Numbered from the stretch's first letter, positions 44,329 through 53,535 are shown. The stretch is DNA of 63,775 nt from Pseudomonas folii (GCF_014357575.1 NZ_JACONW010000012.1:1-63775); one strand, 5' to 3'. Notes: generated from the letters alone by a model not told the origin. Translations and numbers: made by a program.

Positions 44329-45522
44329 ATGGTAGTCAAGGTATTGGTGGTAGATGACTCCGGTTTCTTCCGCCGCCGCGTCACGGAAATTCTTTCTTCA
44401 GATCCAAATATCAAGGTTGTCGGTACCGCGAGCAACGGCAAGGAAGCCATTGATCTGGTGCTGTCGCTCAAACCTGACGTGATTACCATGGACTACGAAA
44501 TGCCCATGATGGATGGCATTACCGCCGTTCGCCAGATCATGCAGCGCAGTCCAACCCCGGTGCTGATGTTCTCCTCGCTGACCCACGAAGGTGCCCGCGT
44601 TACGCTGGATGCACTGGACGCCGGTGCGGTGGATTTCCTGCCCAAGAATTTCGAAGACATCTCGCGTAACCCGCAGAAGGTCAAGCAACTGCTGTGCGAA
44701 AAAGTCCACAGCATTTCGCGCAGTAATCGCCGCGGCTTGAGCGGTTCTGCTGCGCCCGTATCCGCTCCGGTCTCATCCCCGACTCATGCGTCGACTCACA
44801 ACCCGGTTCATGCCCCGACGGCGGCTCCGGCCACCAGCAGAACTGCCAGTCCGACGCCGGCTCCCGCGCGGCCAATAACCCCGCGTGCGGCACCTGCGCC
44901 AGCTCCAGCTTCGGCGGCAGGCAGCTCGCACCCGCCGTTGTCAGGGACACCGAAACGCAAGAACTACAAGCTGGTCGCTATCGGCACCTCGACGGGTGGC
45001 CCGGTTGCCTTGCAGCGTGTGCTGACCCAATTGCCTGCCAGTTTTCCTGCGCCTATCGTGCTCATCCAGCACATGCCGGCGGCGTTCACCAAAGCCTTCG
45101 CCGAGCGTTTGGACAAGCTGTGCAAGATCAGCGTCAAGGAAGCGGAGGATGGCGACATCCTGCGTCCAGGCCTCGCGCTATTGGCTCCAGGCGGCAAGCA
45201 AATGATGATCGATGGCCGTGGCGCGGTGAAAATCCTGCCGGGTGACGAGCGTCTGAATTACAAACCGTGCGTGGACATTACGTTCGGGTCGGCGGCCAAA
45301 TCCTACGGTGACAAGGTCCTGGCGGTCGTGCTGACCGGCATGGGCGCCGACGGCCGCGAAGGTGCGCGTCTGCTCAAGCAGGGCGGTAGCCACGTCTGGG
45401 CTCAGGATGAGGCGAGCTGCGTGATCTACGGCATGCCAATGGCGATCGTCAAAGCTGATCTGGCCGACGCGATTTACAGTCTGGACGACATCGGTCGGCA
45501 CCTCGTGGAGGCGTGCGTCTGA
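44329..45522 (+). CDS. cheB: Chemotaxis methylesterase/deamidase CheB
   Basis: A 397-residue CheB: receiver with Asp55 ([13 protein letters not shown]), a long Pro/Ala/Ser/Thr linker (about 140-205), and the methylesterase domain with the Ser-His-Asp triad ([30 protein letters not shown]). It resets receptor methylation. ATG 44329 follows GGAG; the open frame upstream is not conserved. The stop overlaps the motC ATG (TGATG). A 239-bp gap to cheA contains a GCCAC-GGCAG/CTGCC-GTGGC hairpin at 44097-44122. Confidence 0.95.
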   Translation: MVVKVLVVDDSGFFRRRVTEILSSDPNIKVVGTASNGKEAIDLVLSLKPDVITMDYEMPMMDGITAVRQIMQRSPTPVLMFSSLTHEGARVTLDALDAGAVDFLPKNFEDISRNPQKVKQLLCEKVHSISRSNRRGLSGSAAPVSAPVSSPTHASTHNPVHAPTAAPATSRTASPTPAPARPITPRAAPAPAPASAAGSSHPPLSGTPKRKNYKLVAIGTSTGGPVALQRVLTQLPASFPAPIVLIQHMPAAFTKAFAERLDKLCKISVKEAEDGDILRPGLALLAPGGKQMMIDGRGAVKILPGDERLNYKPCVDITFGSAAKSYGDKVLAVVLTGMGADGREGARLLKQGGSHVWAQDEASCVIYGMPMAIVKADLADAIYSLDDIGRHLVEACV

Positions 45523-46262
45523 TGGATGTTTTGAGTCTGATCGGTATCATCCTCGCGTTCATTGCAATCGTTGGCGGTAACTATCTTGAAGGTGGGCATC
45601 TGTCCGCCTTGCTCAATGGTCCGGCGGCCTTGATCGTGATTGGCGGTACGCTGGCGGCGTCGATGCTGCAGGCGCCCATGAGCGCTTTCAAGCGTGCCAT
45701 TCAGATTGGTGTCTGGATTCTGTTCCCGCCGCGCATCGACCTGGCCGGGGGGATTGACCGGGTTATCAACTGGAGCATGACTGCCCGCAAGGAAGGCTTG
45801 CTGGGTCTGGAATCGGTGGCAGATGCCGAACCTGACAGCTATGCCCGCAAAGGCTTGCAGCTGTTGGTTGATGGCGCTGAACCACAAGCGATTCGCAGCA
45901 TCCTGGAAGTGGATTTCATGACCCAGGAGCACCGCGATATCCAGGCTGCCAAAGTCTTTGAAAGCATGGGCGGCTATGCGCCCACCATCGGTATCATCGG
46001 CGCGGTGATGGGCCTGATTCACGTCATGGGCAATCTCGCTGATCCGAGTCAGTTGGGCAGCGGTATTGCCGTGGCGTTCGTGGCCACTATTTATGGTGTT
46101 GCCTCGGCCAACCTGATCCTGTTGCCGGTTGCCAACAAACTCAAGAGCATCGCCCTGCGTCAGTCGCGCTATCGCGAAATGCTTCTCGAAGGTCTGCTGT
46201 CCATTGCCGAGGGTGAAAACCCGCGCTCCATCGAACTCAAGCTGCAAGGCTTCATGGAGTAA
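45522..46262 (+). CDS. motC: Flagellar stator protein MotC (MotA family)
   Basis: A 246-residue four-helix stator subunit of the MotC/MotD set, the second stator system of pseudomonads alongside MotA/Mot[26 protein letters not shown] and the late helices (APTIGIIGAVMGLIHVMGNL) are typical. Start ATG 45522 overlaps the cheB stop; a GTG at 45513 is too near the SD. It pairs with MotD, 6 bp downstream. Confidence 0.95.
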   Translation: MDVLSLIGIILAFIAIVGGNYLEGGHLSALLNGPAALIVIGGTLAASMLQAPMSAFKRAIQIGVWILFPPRIDLAGGIDRVINWSMTARKEGLLGLESVADAEPDSYARKGLQLLVDGAEPQAIRSILEVDFMTQEHRDIQAAKVFESMGGYAPTIGIIGAVMGLIHVMGNLADPSQLGSGIAVAFVATIYGVASANLILLPVANKLKSIALRQSRYREMLLEGLLSIAEGENPRSIELKLQGFME

Positions 46263-46268
46263 TACGCC

Positions 46269-47156
46269 ATGGCTCGACGTCGTCGACCCGAAGAGCACGA
46301 AAATCACGAGCGCTGGCTGGTGTCCTATGCGGACTTCATCACGCTGCTGTTTGCCTTTTTCGTTGTGATGTACTCGATTTCTTCGGTCAACGAAGGCAAG
46401 TACAAAATCCTTTCCGAAGCGTTGGTGGGCGTGTTCAACGACTCCGAGCGCAGCATGAAGCCGATCCCCATTGGCGAGCAGCGCCCGGTGTCGATCAAGC
46501 CGGCTGAGCCGCTGGTCAAGGACAGCGAGCAAGTGGACGCGGGTATCGGCCAGAGCGAGACTGATCCTCTCAAGGAAATCGCCGATGACGTGCGCGCTGG
46601 TTTCGGCGACCTGATCAAATCCAATCAAATGACAGTGCGTGGCAACGAACTGTGGATCGAAATCGAGCTCAGTTCCGGCATGCTGTTTGGCAGCGGTGAC
46701 GCCATTCCCAGTGACAAGGCGTTCACGATCATTGAAAAGGTCGCGAAGATCCTGAAGCCGTTCGACAACCCGATTCACGTCGAAGGCTTCACGGATGACC
46801 AGCCGATCAGCACCTCCCAGTTCCCGACCAACTGGGAGCTTTCTTCGGCGCGCTCTTCGAGCATCGTGCGCATGCTGGCCATGGAAGGGCTGAACCCCGC
46901 CCGTATGGCTTCCGTCGGGTACGGCGAGTTCCAGCCTGTGGCCACGAATGCTACAGCTGAAGGGCGTGGCCGCAATCGCCGGGTAGTGCTGGTGATCTCC
47001 CGCAATCTGGATGTGCGCCGTAGCCTGACCGCTTCCGGCTCGGCCAATGCGCAACCGGATGCTGCGTTGCGTCGTGCTGGCACACAAACTGCACCTGCGC
47101 CTGTCAACCCGGCGGTGCGCAGCAATACCGTCAATTCTTCGTCACCCGTACGATAG
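46269..47156 (+). CDS. motD: Flagellar stator protein MotD (MotB family)
   Basis: A 295-residue stator subunit. One N-terminal membrane helix with the proton-binding Asp in RWLVSYADFITLLFAFFVVMY, a plug/linker, and a C-terminal OmpA-like peptidoglycan-binding domain (HVEGFTDDQPISTSQFPTNWELSSARSSSIVRML ... GRGRNRRVVL). The Ala/Thr/Pro-rich tail after about residue 255 is low-complexity. Confidence 0.95.
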   Translation: MARRRRPEEHENHERWLVSYADFITLLFAFFVVMYSISSVNEGKYKILSEALVGVFNDSERSMKPIPIGEQRPVSIKPAEPLVKDSEQVDAGIGQSETDPLKEIADDVRAGFGDLIKSNQMTVRGNELWIEIELSSGMLFGSGDAIPSDKAFTIIEKVAKILKPFDNPIHVEGFTDDQPISTSQFPTNWELSSARSSSIVRMLAMEGLNPARMASVGYGEFQPVATNATAEGRGRNRRVVLVISRNLDVRRSLTASGSANAQPDAALRRAGTQTAPAPVNPAVRSNTVNSSSPVR

Positions 47157-47201
47157 TCGTTTCTCGGTATGGCCACCGCCATGGCGGGAGGAAGAGCACA
47201 C

Positions 47202-47990
47202 ATGAGAGTCTGGGCAGTTGCCAATCAAAAAGGTGGTGTTGGAAAAACCACCTCTACCATCGCGTTAGCCGGGCTGTTGGCCGAGGCGGGCAAGCGCGTG
47301 GTCGTGGTCGATCTGGATCCCCATGGCTCGATGACCAGTTATTTCGGTCACGACCCGGACACCCTTGAACACAGTGTCTATGACCTGTTTTTGAACAAGG
47401 GCAGTATTCCAGACGGCTTGCCAGGTCAGTTGCTGTTACCCACCAGCGACCAGCGTATTTCGTTGCTGCCGTCGAGCACTGCGCTGGCGACGCTCGAGCG
47501 CCAGACACCCGGGCAGAATGGCCTGGGTCTGGTGATCGCCAAAAGCCTGGCGCAGCTTTGGCAGGAATTCGACTACGCGTTGATCGACAGCCCGCCGTTG
47601 CTGGGCGTACTGATGGTCAATGCATTGGCGGCCAGCCAGCAGTTGGTGATTCCGGTGCAGACCGAGTTTCTCGCCGTCAAAGGCCTGGAGCGCATGGTCA
47701 ACACGCTGGCGATGATTAACCGTTCGCGCAAGGTCCCATTGCCGTACACCATCGTGCCGACCTTGTTCGACCGACGTACCCAGGCATCCATGGGCACCCT
47801 GAAATTCTTGCGCGACAGTTTCCCCGAGCACGTCTGGAAAGCCTATGTGCCGGTGGACACCCGTTTACGCGACGCCAGCCGCAAGGGCGTGACGCCTTCG
47901 CAATTCGATAACAAAAGTCGCGCAGTGCTGGCTTATCGCGCGCTACTCAAGCATTTGCTGTCCGAACAGCTCATGGCGCAGGTGGCCTGA
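47202..47990 (+). CDS. parC: ParA-like ATPase ParC for chemotaxis array positioning
   Basis: A 262-residue ParA/MinD-type ATPase with deviant Walker A (QKGGVGKTT), VVDLDPHGS and IDSPPLLGVL. In Vibrio and Pseudomonas, ParC with ParP places chemosensory arrays at the pole and partitions them at division. It is not a plasmid or chromosome partition gene: no parB follows and it lies in the che operon. ATG 47202 follows GGGAGGAAG. Its stop is 1 nt before a short open frame that itself overlaps parP. Confidence 0.9.
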   Translation: MRVWAVANQKGGVGKTTSTIALAGLLAEAGKRVVVVDLDPHGSMTSYFGHDPDTLEHSVYDLFLNKGSIPDGLPGQLLLPTSDQRISLLPSSTALATLERQTPGQNGLGLVIAKSLAQLWQEFDYALIDSPPLLGVLMVNALAASQQLVIPVQTEFLAVKGLERMVNTLAMINRSRKVPLPYTIVPTLFDRRTQASMGTLKFLRDSFPEHVWKAYVPVDTRLRDASRKGVTPSQFDNKSRAVLAYRALLKHLLSEQLMAQVA

Positions 47991-47991
47991 C

Positions 47992-48108
47992 ATGAGCATG
48001 TTGTCTTTATTTGCAGCGGGCACACAGAACCATTCAAGTCGGGGCTTACATTGGCCGATAACTCTATCAAGCGGTAAACGCGTCAATCATTGTGTGGCAC
48101 CTGTATGA
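47992..48108 (+). CDS. Possible 38-codon small ORF linking parC and parP
   Basis: ATG at 47992, 1 nt after the parC stop, opens a 38-codon frame (MSMLSLFAAGTQNHSSRG...) ending at TGA 48106-48108, which overlaps the parP ATG (48105) as ATGA. AGGTGG upstream could serve as SD. The arrangement would allow translational coupling across the gap. No homology is recognised; it may be coincidental. Confidence 0.3.
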   Translation: MSMLSLFAAGTQNHSSRGLHWPITLSSGKRVNHCVAPV

Positions 48109-49001
48109 ACCTGAACCGGCCTGTAGAGATAGCAACACGACCGCAGTTGGCGCTGCAGTCTTATCTGGATGCGCTGCTTCAGGACGCCACTGAAGATTTG
48201 CCCGAAGTATTGCCAGCCGAACCGCAGTTCTCGGCTGAGGATGATTTCGAAGCGGCTGTGCGTGAAGAGCAGGAGCATGACAAGCGCATGCAGGCGCTGG
48301 CGACACCGATAGCCGTCGCCGTTGCCGCACCGGCACCTGTTGCTGTACCGGTTGCCGTTGCTGCACCTGTGGTGGTGCCCGTTGCGGCGCCAGTGGTGGC
48401 GCGGGTTGAAGTGGTTCCGGAAATCGCAGAAGTGGTTCCGGAACCAACCGTTGATTTGATCGAGCCGGTTGCCGAAGTACATCTCGCAACCGCCCAGGGC
48501 ACACCGACACCGCCGCCTGCCAGCGACGGTCGACCAGCCTGGGCAGAGGAGCCGTTCGAATGCCTGTTGTTTGATGTCGCCGGCTTGACGTTGGCGGTAC
48601 CGCTGGTTTGCCTGGGGTCGATTTATCCCTTGGCCGGTCATGATTTGACGCCGCTGTTTGGTCAGCCGGAGTGGTTCCTCGGAATCCTGCCGAGCCAGGG
48701 CGGCAACCTGAAAGTCCTGGATACCGCGCGCTGGATCATGCCGGATCGCTATCGCGATGATTTTCGTCAGGGCCTGCAGTATGTAATTTCGGTTCAAGGC
48801 TATGAGTGGGGGCTGGCGGTGCATCAGGTCAGCCGTTCGCTACGCCTTGATCCAAAGGAGATCAAATGGCGTACCCAGCGAGGGCAGCGTCCCTGGTTGG
48901 CGGGCACAGTGATAGAGCACATGTGCGCCTTGCTGGATGTTTCAGAGTTGGCCGAGTTGATAGCCAGTGGCGCGGTCAAGCAGATGCACAAAACCAAATA
49001 A
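48105..49001 (+). CDS. parP: CheW-like polar chemotaxis protein ParP
   Basis: A 298-residue protein with an acidic N-terminal region (LQSYLDALLQDATEDLPEVL), a Val/Ala/Pro-rich linker (about 70-140) and a C-terminal CheW/AIF-type domain (EPFECLLFDVAGLTLAVPLVCLGSI ... GLAVHQVSRSLRLDP). ParP binds ParC and the CheA linker and prevents array dissociation in Vibrio. ATG 48105 matches the start of homologues (MN-L-NRPVE...RPQLALQSYLDALL). Confidence 0.88.
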   Translation: MNLNRPVEIATRPQLALQSYLDALLQDATEDLPEVLPAEPQFSAEDDFEAAVREEQEHDKRMQALATPIAVAVAAPAPVAVPVAVAAPVVVPVAAPVVARVEVVPEIAEVVPEPTVDLIEPVAEVHLATAQGTPTPPPASDGRPAWAEEPFECLLFDVAGLTLAVPLVCLGSIYPLAGHDLTPLFGQPEWFLGILPSQGGNLKVLDTARWIMPDRYRDDFRQGLQYVISVQGYEWGLAVHQVSRSLRLDPKEIKWRTQRGQRPWLAGTVIEHMCALLDVSELAELIASGAVKQMHKTK

Positions 49002-49058
49002 TCAAGAGGGGGCGTACAGCACGCTTCCTGCACAGCACACACGCGAGGGGTTGGGGTT

Positions 49059-49538
49059 ATGAAGAAGTCGTCCGCACAAGGTTCCGAAGATCCTATTCTG
49101 CAGTGGGTTACTTTCCGCCTGGATAATGAGTCTTACGGCATCAACGTGATGCAGGTTCAGGAAGTGCTGCGCTACACCGAAATCGCTCCCGTACCGGGCG
49201 CCCCAAGCTACGTGCTGGGCATCATCAACCTGCGCGGTAACGTCGTGACCGTGATCGACACCCGTCAGCGTTTTGGCCTGGCACCGGTTGAAGTCAGCGA
49301 CAACACCCGTATCGTGATCATCGAAGCTGACAAGCAAGTGGTCGGTATTCTGGTCGACAGCGTTGCTGAAGTGGTTTATCTGCGCCAGTCTGAGGTGGAA
49401 ACTGCACCGAACGTGGGTAACGACGAATCCGCCAAGTTCATTCAGGGCGTCTGCAACAAGAACGGCGAACTGCTGATCCTTGTTGAGCTGGACAAGATGA
49501 TGTCCGAAGAAGAGTGGTCCGAGCTGGAGAACATCTGA
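49059..49538 (+). CDS. cheW: Chemotaxis coupling protein CheW
   Basis: A 159-residue CheW that couples receptors to CheA. LQWVTFRLDNESYGINVMQVQEVLRYTEIAPVPGAPSYVLGIINLRGNVVTVIDTRQRFGL is a textbook CheW sequence. It lies 57 bp after parP, with the DUF2802 gene starting directly at its stop. Confidence 0.96.
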   Translation: MKKSSAQGSEDPILQWVTFRLDNESYGINVMQVQEVLRYTEIAPVPGAPSYVLGIINLRGNVVTVIDTRQRFGLAPVEVSDNTRIVIIEADKQVVGILVDSVAEVVYLRQSEVETAPNVGNDESAKFIQGVCNKNGELLILVELDKMMSEEEWSELENI

Positions 49539-49937
49539 TTGATTGAGGTAGCTGTCATTTTCCTGGGGGTTCTCTGGGTAGTGACCCTGGGTTGGTTCAT
49601 CACTTACACCAAGCGCCAGCGCCAGCTCGAACTGAAAAGGGAAGAGCTGGACGTTTTGCGTGATCAGCGCTTTCGGGAGCTGGCCAGGCGGGTGGACCAT
49701 TTCCAGAGCGGCACCGTCAAGATGGGTGAGGCCCTGCATGAGCTGCGGGCGACTGTCGGGCCTTTGCCCGACAAACTCACCGCATTGGAGCAGCGTGACC
49801 CATCAACCCTTTCTTTCGCCCAGGCCGCACGCCTGGTTGGCATGGGCGCCAGTGTCGATGAACTCACTCAGGCTTGTGGTTTGACTCAGGCAGAGGCTCA
49901 GTTGATGAGCAAGTTGCATAGTCATAATCAGGGGTGA
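49539..49937 (+). CDS. DUF2802 membrane-anchored protein of the chemotaxis operon
   Basis: A 132-residue protein with one N-terminal membrane helix (about 2-21, VAVIFLGVLWVVTLGWFI), a helical coiled region (KRQRQLELKREELDVLRDQRFRELARRVDHF) and a C-terminal HTH-like segment (AQAARLVGMGASVDELTQACGLTQAEAQLMSKLH). DUF2802 proteins sit after cheW in most pseudomonads; function not established. The start is TTG directly after the cheW stop, with GGAG 9 nt upstream. The third large repeat follows after about 19 bp. Confidence 0.85.
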   Translation: MIEVAVIFLGVLWVVTLGWFITYTKRQRQLELKREELDVLRDQRFRELARRVDHFQSGTVKMGEALHELRATVGPLPDKLTALEQRDPSTLSFAQAARLVGMGASVDELTQACGLTQAEAQLMSKLHSHNQG

Positions 49938-49956
49938 TATTGGACGCTCCTCCATC

Positions 49957-50722
49957 TTGTGGGGGGGCATATCCGTTTCTGCGTTGATGGCTGATATTGG
50001 TTGCGCTTTTACAGCGCGTCACTTTTGAACAGCCCAAAAGTAACCAAAAGGCTCTTGCCCCACCACTCGGTCCCTCGCCTAGGCTCGGCATACCCGCCCG
50101 CAGATCCTGAACCGTGGGCCGCCGCAACGGGCCATCCATGGCCCAATGCGGCTAACCCGGCGTCCTGCCGGGTTGCCGACGGTTCAGAATCTGCGTTCGG
50201 CCAGCGTGGTTTAACGGGGCGCCTCAGATCAAAATCAAAAGCGCGGCGGCCTGACAGCCGACCTGTTTTTCTTGGGTTTGCCGACATTCTGTAGGAGCTG
50301 CCGAAGGCTGCGAAGCGGGGTGTCAGACGATTTATTCGTTGGCTGTGGTGGCGTCTCGCGAACAAGTTCGCTCCTACCGGGGTGTTACCGCTATATCGCT
50401 TTGCTTTTGATCTGCTTTTGATCTTAAGCGCCCCGTTAAACCACGCCGGCCGGAATTCGATATTGCTGCGTGGGGGCTCTTGTTAAAGGAGGGGGCGGCA
50501 GGGATGCCGGTTTAGCCGCCTCAGGCCATGGATGGCCGGTGGCGGCGGCCCCACGCAGCAATGTCGGATTACGGGTGTGCCGAGCGACAGCGAGGCACCC
50601 AGTGGTGGGGCAAGAGCGCTTTGGTTACTTTTGTCTGGGCCGGCTTCCGGATTTTCGAAAGTGACGCGCCGTAAGGGCGCAACCAATATCCGCCATAACC
50701 CAGCAACGGATATGTACGCAAA
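49957..50722. repeat. Large composite inverted-repeat element, copy 3 (left end altered)
   Basis: A ~766-bp element in the same orientation as copy 2. The right terminal repeat (AACGGATATGTACGCAA, 50705-50721) has one change; the left end is damaged: TTGTGGGGGGGCATATCCGTT replaces TTGTGTACATATCCGTT, a G-run standing in for TAC. Inner modules are well kept: ATCCTGAACCGTGGGCC arm at about 50104, TTTAACGGGGCGC/GCGCCCCGTTAAA pair at about 50211 and 50429, REP-like stems at 50290 and 50357. It also has a short extra tract (GGGGGCTCTTGTTAAAGGAG) at about 50473. It separates the che operon from the convergent minus-strand pair. Confidence 0.87.
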
Positions 50723-50728
50723 GTAGCT

Positions 50729-51052
50729 TCACCACTTCGGCGTAATATCCCGCTCCACCGGCGGCGCATCCGGATCCTGACCCACCGGAAATTTGCCTTT
50801 CAAATGCCAGGCAAAGGCAATGATCTCCGCAATGGTCCGATACAGCGGCTCTGGAATGCTATCCCCCAGCTCCATACGCGCCAGTAACTTGACCAGCTCG
50901 GCATTCTCATAAATGGGCACTTCATACTCACGAGCAATGGCCAGAATGGCTTCGGCCAACTGATCGTCACCTTTGGCGCTCAAGGTCGGAGTGTGCGTGC
51001 CGTCGTAAGTCAGCGCGATCGCCTGACGCGGATTTTGATCGGGTTGGCTCAT
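50729..51052 (-). CDS. Orphan FlhB C-terminal domain protein (FlhX-like)
   Basis: A 107-residue protein equivalent to the part of FlhB after the NPTH autocleavage site (ALTYDGTHTPTLSAKG ... EAILAIAREYEVPIYENAELVKLLARMELGDSIPEPLYRTIAEIIAFAW). It has no membrane helix and no NPTH. Such FlhX/FlhB2 proteins can substitute for the cleaved FlhB fragment in some bacteria. It overlaps the end of the FliK-like gene upstream by one base, so the two are co-expressed; the pair looks like a spare substrate-switch module. Confidence 0.85.
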   Translation of the reverse strand: MSQPDQNPRQAIALTYDGTHTPTLSAKGDDQLAEAILAIAREYEVPIYENAELVKLLARMELGDSIPEPLYRTIAEIIAFAWHLKGKFPVGQDPDAPPVERDITPKW

Positions 51053-52701
51053 CAGGCGTTCTCGTCGATCCAGCGTTGTTGAAGGGTGGTGCGGGGGCCC
51101 TGATGCGGTACGCCCTGACTGCAGGCCAGTTCGCCCACCTCAAGGCCGGAGGCGATCAACCGCTCGCGCAAATACCCGAGCTCCTTGCTGATTAAAGCAG
51201 CACTGTCGGCGCGCTCGGCCCAGAGCTGGCTCGACAACTTGCCACGAAGCAGTTGCGCCTGAACCTGAAGTGCGCCGAGGGGCGTCAGGTCAAAGGCCAG
51301 GTCGATCTTCCAGAGTTTCTCCCGGACGTCCTTCGGCTCGCTGTCGTCCTTTTCCTGGTTGCTGTCTTTTTCCGGCATGTCTTCGCGCTGTATCTTGACC
51401 TGCATCGGGACGATGTCCTGACCGTTGCGCATCGGGATTTCCAGCTGCCAGGTGGTCAGTTGATTACCGTCAGCGTTGGTCCGGGTCTGTTCCAGGCTGC
51501 CCAGTTGATGGCTCTGCACGCGTGAAACGGCGGCGGCAGCGAGTTTGAGCAGAATCTCCAGATCATCCTCTTTGCCACCCTTGATCGCTCGCGAGGGCAG
51601 CGGGAAATGGACTGGCAATGGCGGCGGCGCGACCAGCCCCATGGTGCCCAGTGCGCTACGCAATACACCGGGCATGGTCCTCGCCAGCATGTTGGAAGCA
51701 GCGGCAGCGTCATAGCTGGTGTTGGCAGGCAGCCCCGGCAGCAACTGAGCGATGAGCTGCATCAGGTTGGCCTTCATGTCCGGCATCGCCATCGGGTTCA
51801 TTCCCGAAAGCAGCTTGCTTTCCATGAACAGACCGCTGGCGTTGATCGCCTGGGCGACGACGCGGGGATTGGTCATTTGCTCCATGTCCGGCAAATCCGC
51901 CAGCAACTGCTGAATGCTCGCTTGCAACGGTGTTGAGGGTGCGGGTGTTGCAGAGCCAGAAGATGCAGGCGGCGGTTGAAGATTGCGCAGCGCGTTGATC
52001 AACACGTCCAGGGAACCCTGGCGGTTTTGCTGAGTGGTGAGTTGCTGGGTCACCGCCAATTGATCAAGGTTGCTGGGCAGCGGCACGAAATTGAGCGACT
52101 GGCTGCCCTGCACCTGAGCGCTCAGCAATGAGCCGGGTCGTAGCGGCTGAGGGCTTTCGATGCTCAGGCTGGTCCCCGCCAGGGCTGTATTGAGCAGGAT
52201 CACAATGGATTTATAAAGCGCTGGCTGCGCGGCGGATGGTGTGCCGGGCTGCGCCGTCCCCAAGCCGGTCAACTGATTCACGGCATCGGCCACAACCTGC
52301 GTGGTCAGCACCCGGGCCTGCAGCAATGTGCCCTGCGGTAACTGTTCGGTGTCGATGCTGGTCTGCAGGTTGTTCAACGCAGTGTTGACCTGCTGCAAGG
52401 TCATGGTCAGTGCATTGGCAGACGCTTGCGAGATTGAAAGTGTAGTGCCGGGCGTGAGGGGCAGGGGACTGGTTACACTGACGCTGGTCTGTAGACCATT
52501 ACTCAGCGCCAGCTTGATCAGTAACTGGAAATTCTGTTGCAGTTGCTTGAGGGTGATCACCTCGGCAGAGACAGTCTCGCCCGGCTTTATAAGGTTTTCC
52601 ATCGGCTGGAGGAGTTGAAGCACTTGCGCCGGGGAGAGGCCTGCGCGGCCCAGAGCGGCAGCGGCGGTAGTCGGTTGAAGGCTGGTGATGTCACCTGTCA
52701 T
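51052..52701 (-). CDS. Second FliK-like hook-length control protein
   Basis: A 549-residue protein with a long Gln/Leu/Thr/Pro-rich N-terminal region and a C-terminal Flg_hook-like domain (about 460-530: KIDLAFDLTPLGALQVQAQLLRGKLSSQLWAERADSAALISKELGYLRERLIASGL). It lacks signal peptide and membrane segments. The canonical fliK is at 27129; this one differs in length and N-terminal composition. Together with the FlhB-like protein downstream it may modulate export switching or serve another process. It is divergent from ccmA. Confidence 0.82.
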   Translation of the reverse strand: MTGDITSLQPTTAAAALGRAGLSPAQVLQLLQPMENLIKPGETVSAEVITLKQLQQNFQLLIKLALSNGLQTSVSVTSPLPLTPGTTLSISQASANALTMTLQQVNTALNNLQTSIDTEQLPQGTLLQARVLTTQVVADAVNQLTGLGTAQPGTPSAAQPALYKSIVILLNTALAGTSLSIESPQPLRPGSLLSAQVQGSQSLNFVPLPSNLDQLAVTQQLTTQQNRQGSLDVLINALRNLQPPPASSGSATPAPSTPLQASIQQLLADLPDMEQMTNPRVVAQAINASGLFMESKLLSGMNPMAMPDMKANLMQLIAQLLPGLPANTSYDAAAASNMLARTMPGVLRSALGTMGLVAPPPLPVHFPLPSRAIKGGKEDDLEILLKLAAAAVSRVQSHQLGSLEQTRTNADGNQLTTWQLEIPMRNGQDIVPMQVKIQREDMPEKDSNQEKDDSEPKDVREKLWKIDLAFDLTPLGALQVQAQLLRGKLSSQLWAERADSAALISKELGYLRERLIASGLEVGELACSQGVPHQGPRTTLQQRWIDENA

Positions 52702-52748
52702 GGAATCGCGACCTGTTGAAAATGCCCTCTTGTGGCGGACATGCCATG

Positions 52749-52754
52749 TATAAT
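52749..52754 (+). promoter_or_regulatory. Candidate -10 element for the ccm operon
   Basis: A perfect TATAAT in the 192-bp divergent gap between the FliK-like gene and ccmA. No good -35 is seen at 16-18 bp upstream, so assignment is tentative. A palindrome AACGGCCGTT lies downstream at about 52799. Confidence 0.45.
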
Positions 52755-52893
52755 GCGGCCCGCTGTAGCAGCCACTGATACAAATGAAGTTGCCAATATA
52801 ACGGCCGTTTCAAAGCTGACTTGAACAGCCATTTCCTCAGACCGCATTTTCCGCGCTGTGTTCTGAAGCGACTATGCGGCACCGGGACCTCTG

Positions 52894-53535
52894 ATGACTC
52901 CTTCTGCACCCTTTCTGCAAGCCATTGACCTGGCGTGTGAGCGCGACTGGCGAATGCTTTTCGAGCACCTCGACGTGCACGTACACGCTGGCGACCTGTT
53001 GCAGATCAGCGGCCCTAACGGCAGTGGCAAGACCAGTCTCTTGCGCCTGCTTTCCGGGCTTATGCAGCCGACTGCCGGTCAGGTACTGGTCAATGGTTTG
53101 CCGTTGAGCGAACAGCGGATCGAATTGGCCCGCAACCTGCTCTGGATCGGCCATGCTGCGGGCATCAAGGATTTGTTGAGCCCTGTGGAAAATCTTGCCT
53201 GGCTGAGTGCGCTGCATCGTCCGGTTGAATCGGCGGCCATCTGGCAGGCACTGGAGGCCGTCGGGCTTCGGGGTTTTGAAGACGTCCCGTGCCACACGTT
53301 GTCGGCCGGGCAGCAGAGGCGGGTCGCCCTGGCGCGTTTGTATCTGGATAGCCCGCCGATCTGGATCCTCGACGAGCCTTTCACCGCGCTGGACAAGCAG
53401 GGCGTCGCGCAACTGGAAGAACATCTGGCCGGGCATTGCGAGCGGGGCGGCATGATTGTGTTGACCACTCACCACACTTTGAGCCGCACACCGGCCGGTT
53501 ATCGCGACATTGATCTGGGGCAATGGGCCGTATGA
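52894..53535 (+). CDS. ccmA: Cytochrome c biogenesis ATP-binding protein CcmA
   Basis: A 213-residue ABC ATPase of the CcmABCD heme-handling complex that releases holo-CcmE. Walker [10 protein letters not shown], signature [14 protein letters not shown], Walker [14 protein letters not shown] and the switch His (TTHHTLS) are all present. First gene of the ccm operon; overlaps ccmB by 13 bp. Confidence 0.96.
   Translation: MTPSAPFLQAIDLACERDWRMLFEHLDVHVHAGDLLQISGPNGSGKTSLLRLLSGLMQPTAGQVLVNGLPLSEQRIELARNLLWIGHAAGIKDLLSPVENLAWLSALHRPVESAAIWQALEAVGLRGFEDVPCHTLSAGQQRRVALARLYLDSPPIWILDEPFTALDKQGVAQLEEHLAGHCERGGMIVLTTHHTLSRTPAGYRDIDLGQWAV

Noticed and set aside
47202..47990. Plasmid or chromosome partition locus
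   Set aside because: The ParA-like gene has no parB or parS nearby and sits in the chemotaxis operon next to a CheW-like gene, fitting ParC.
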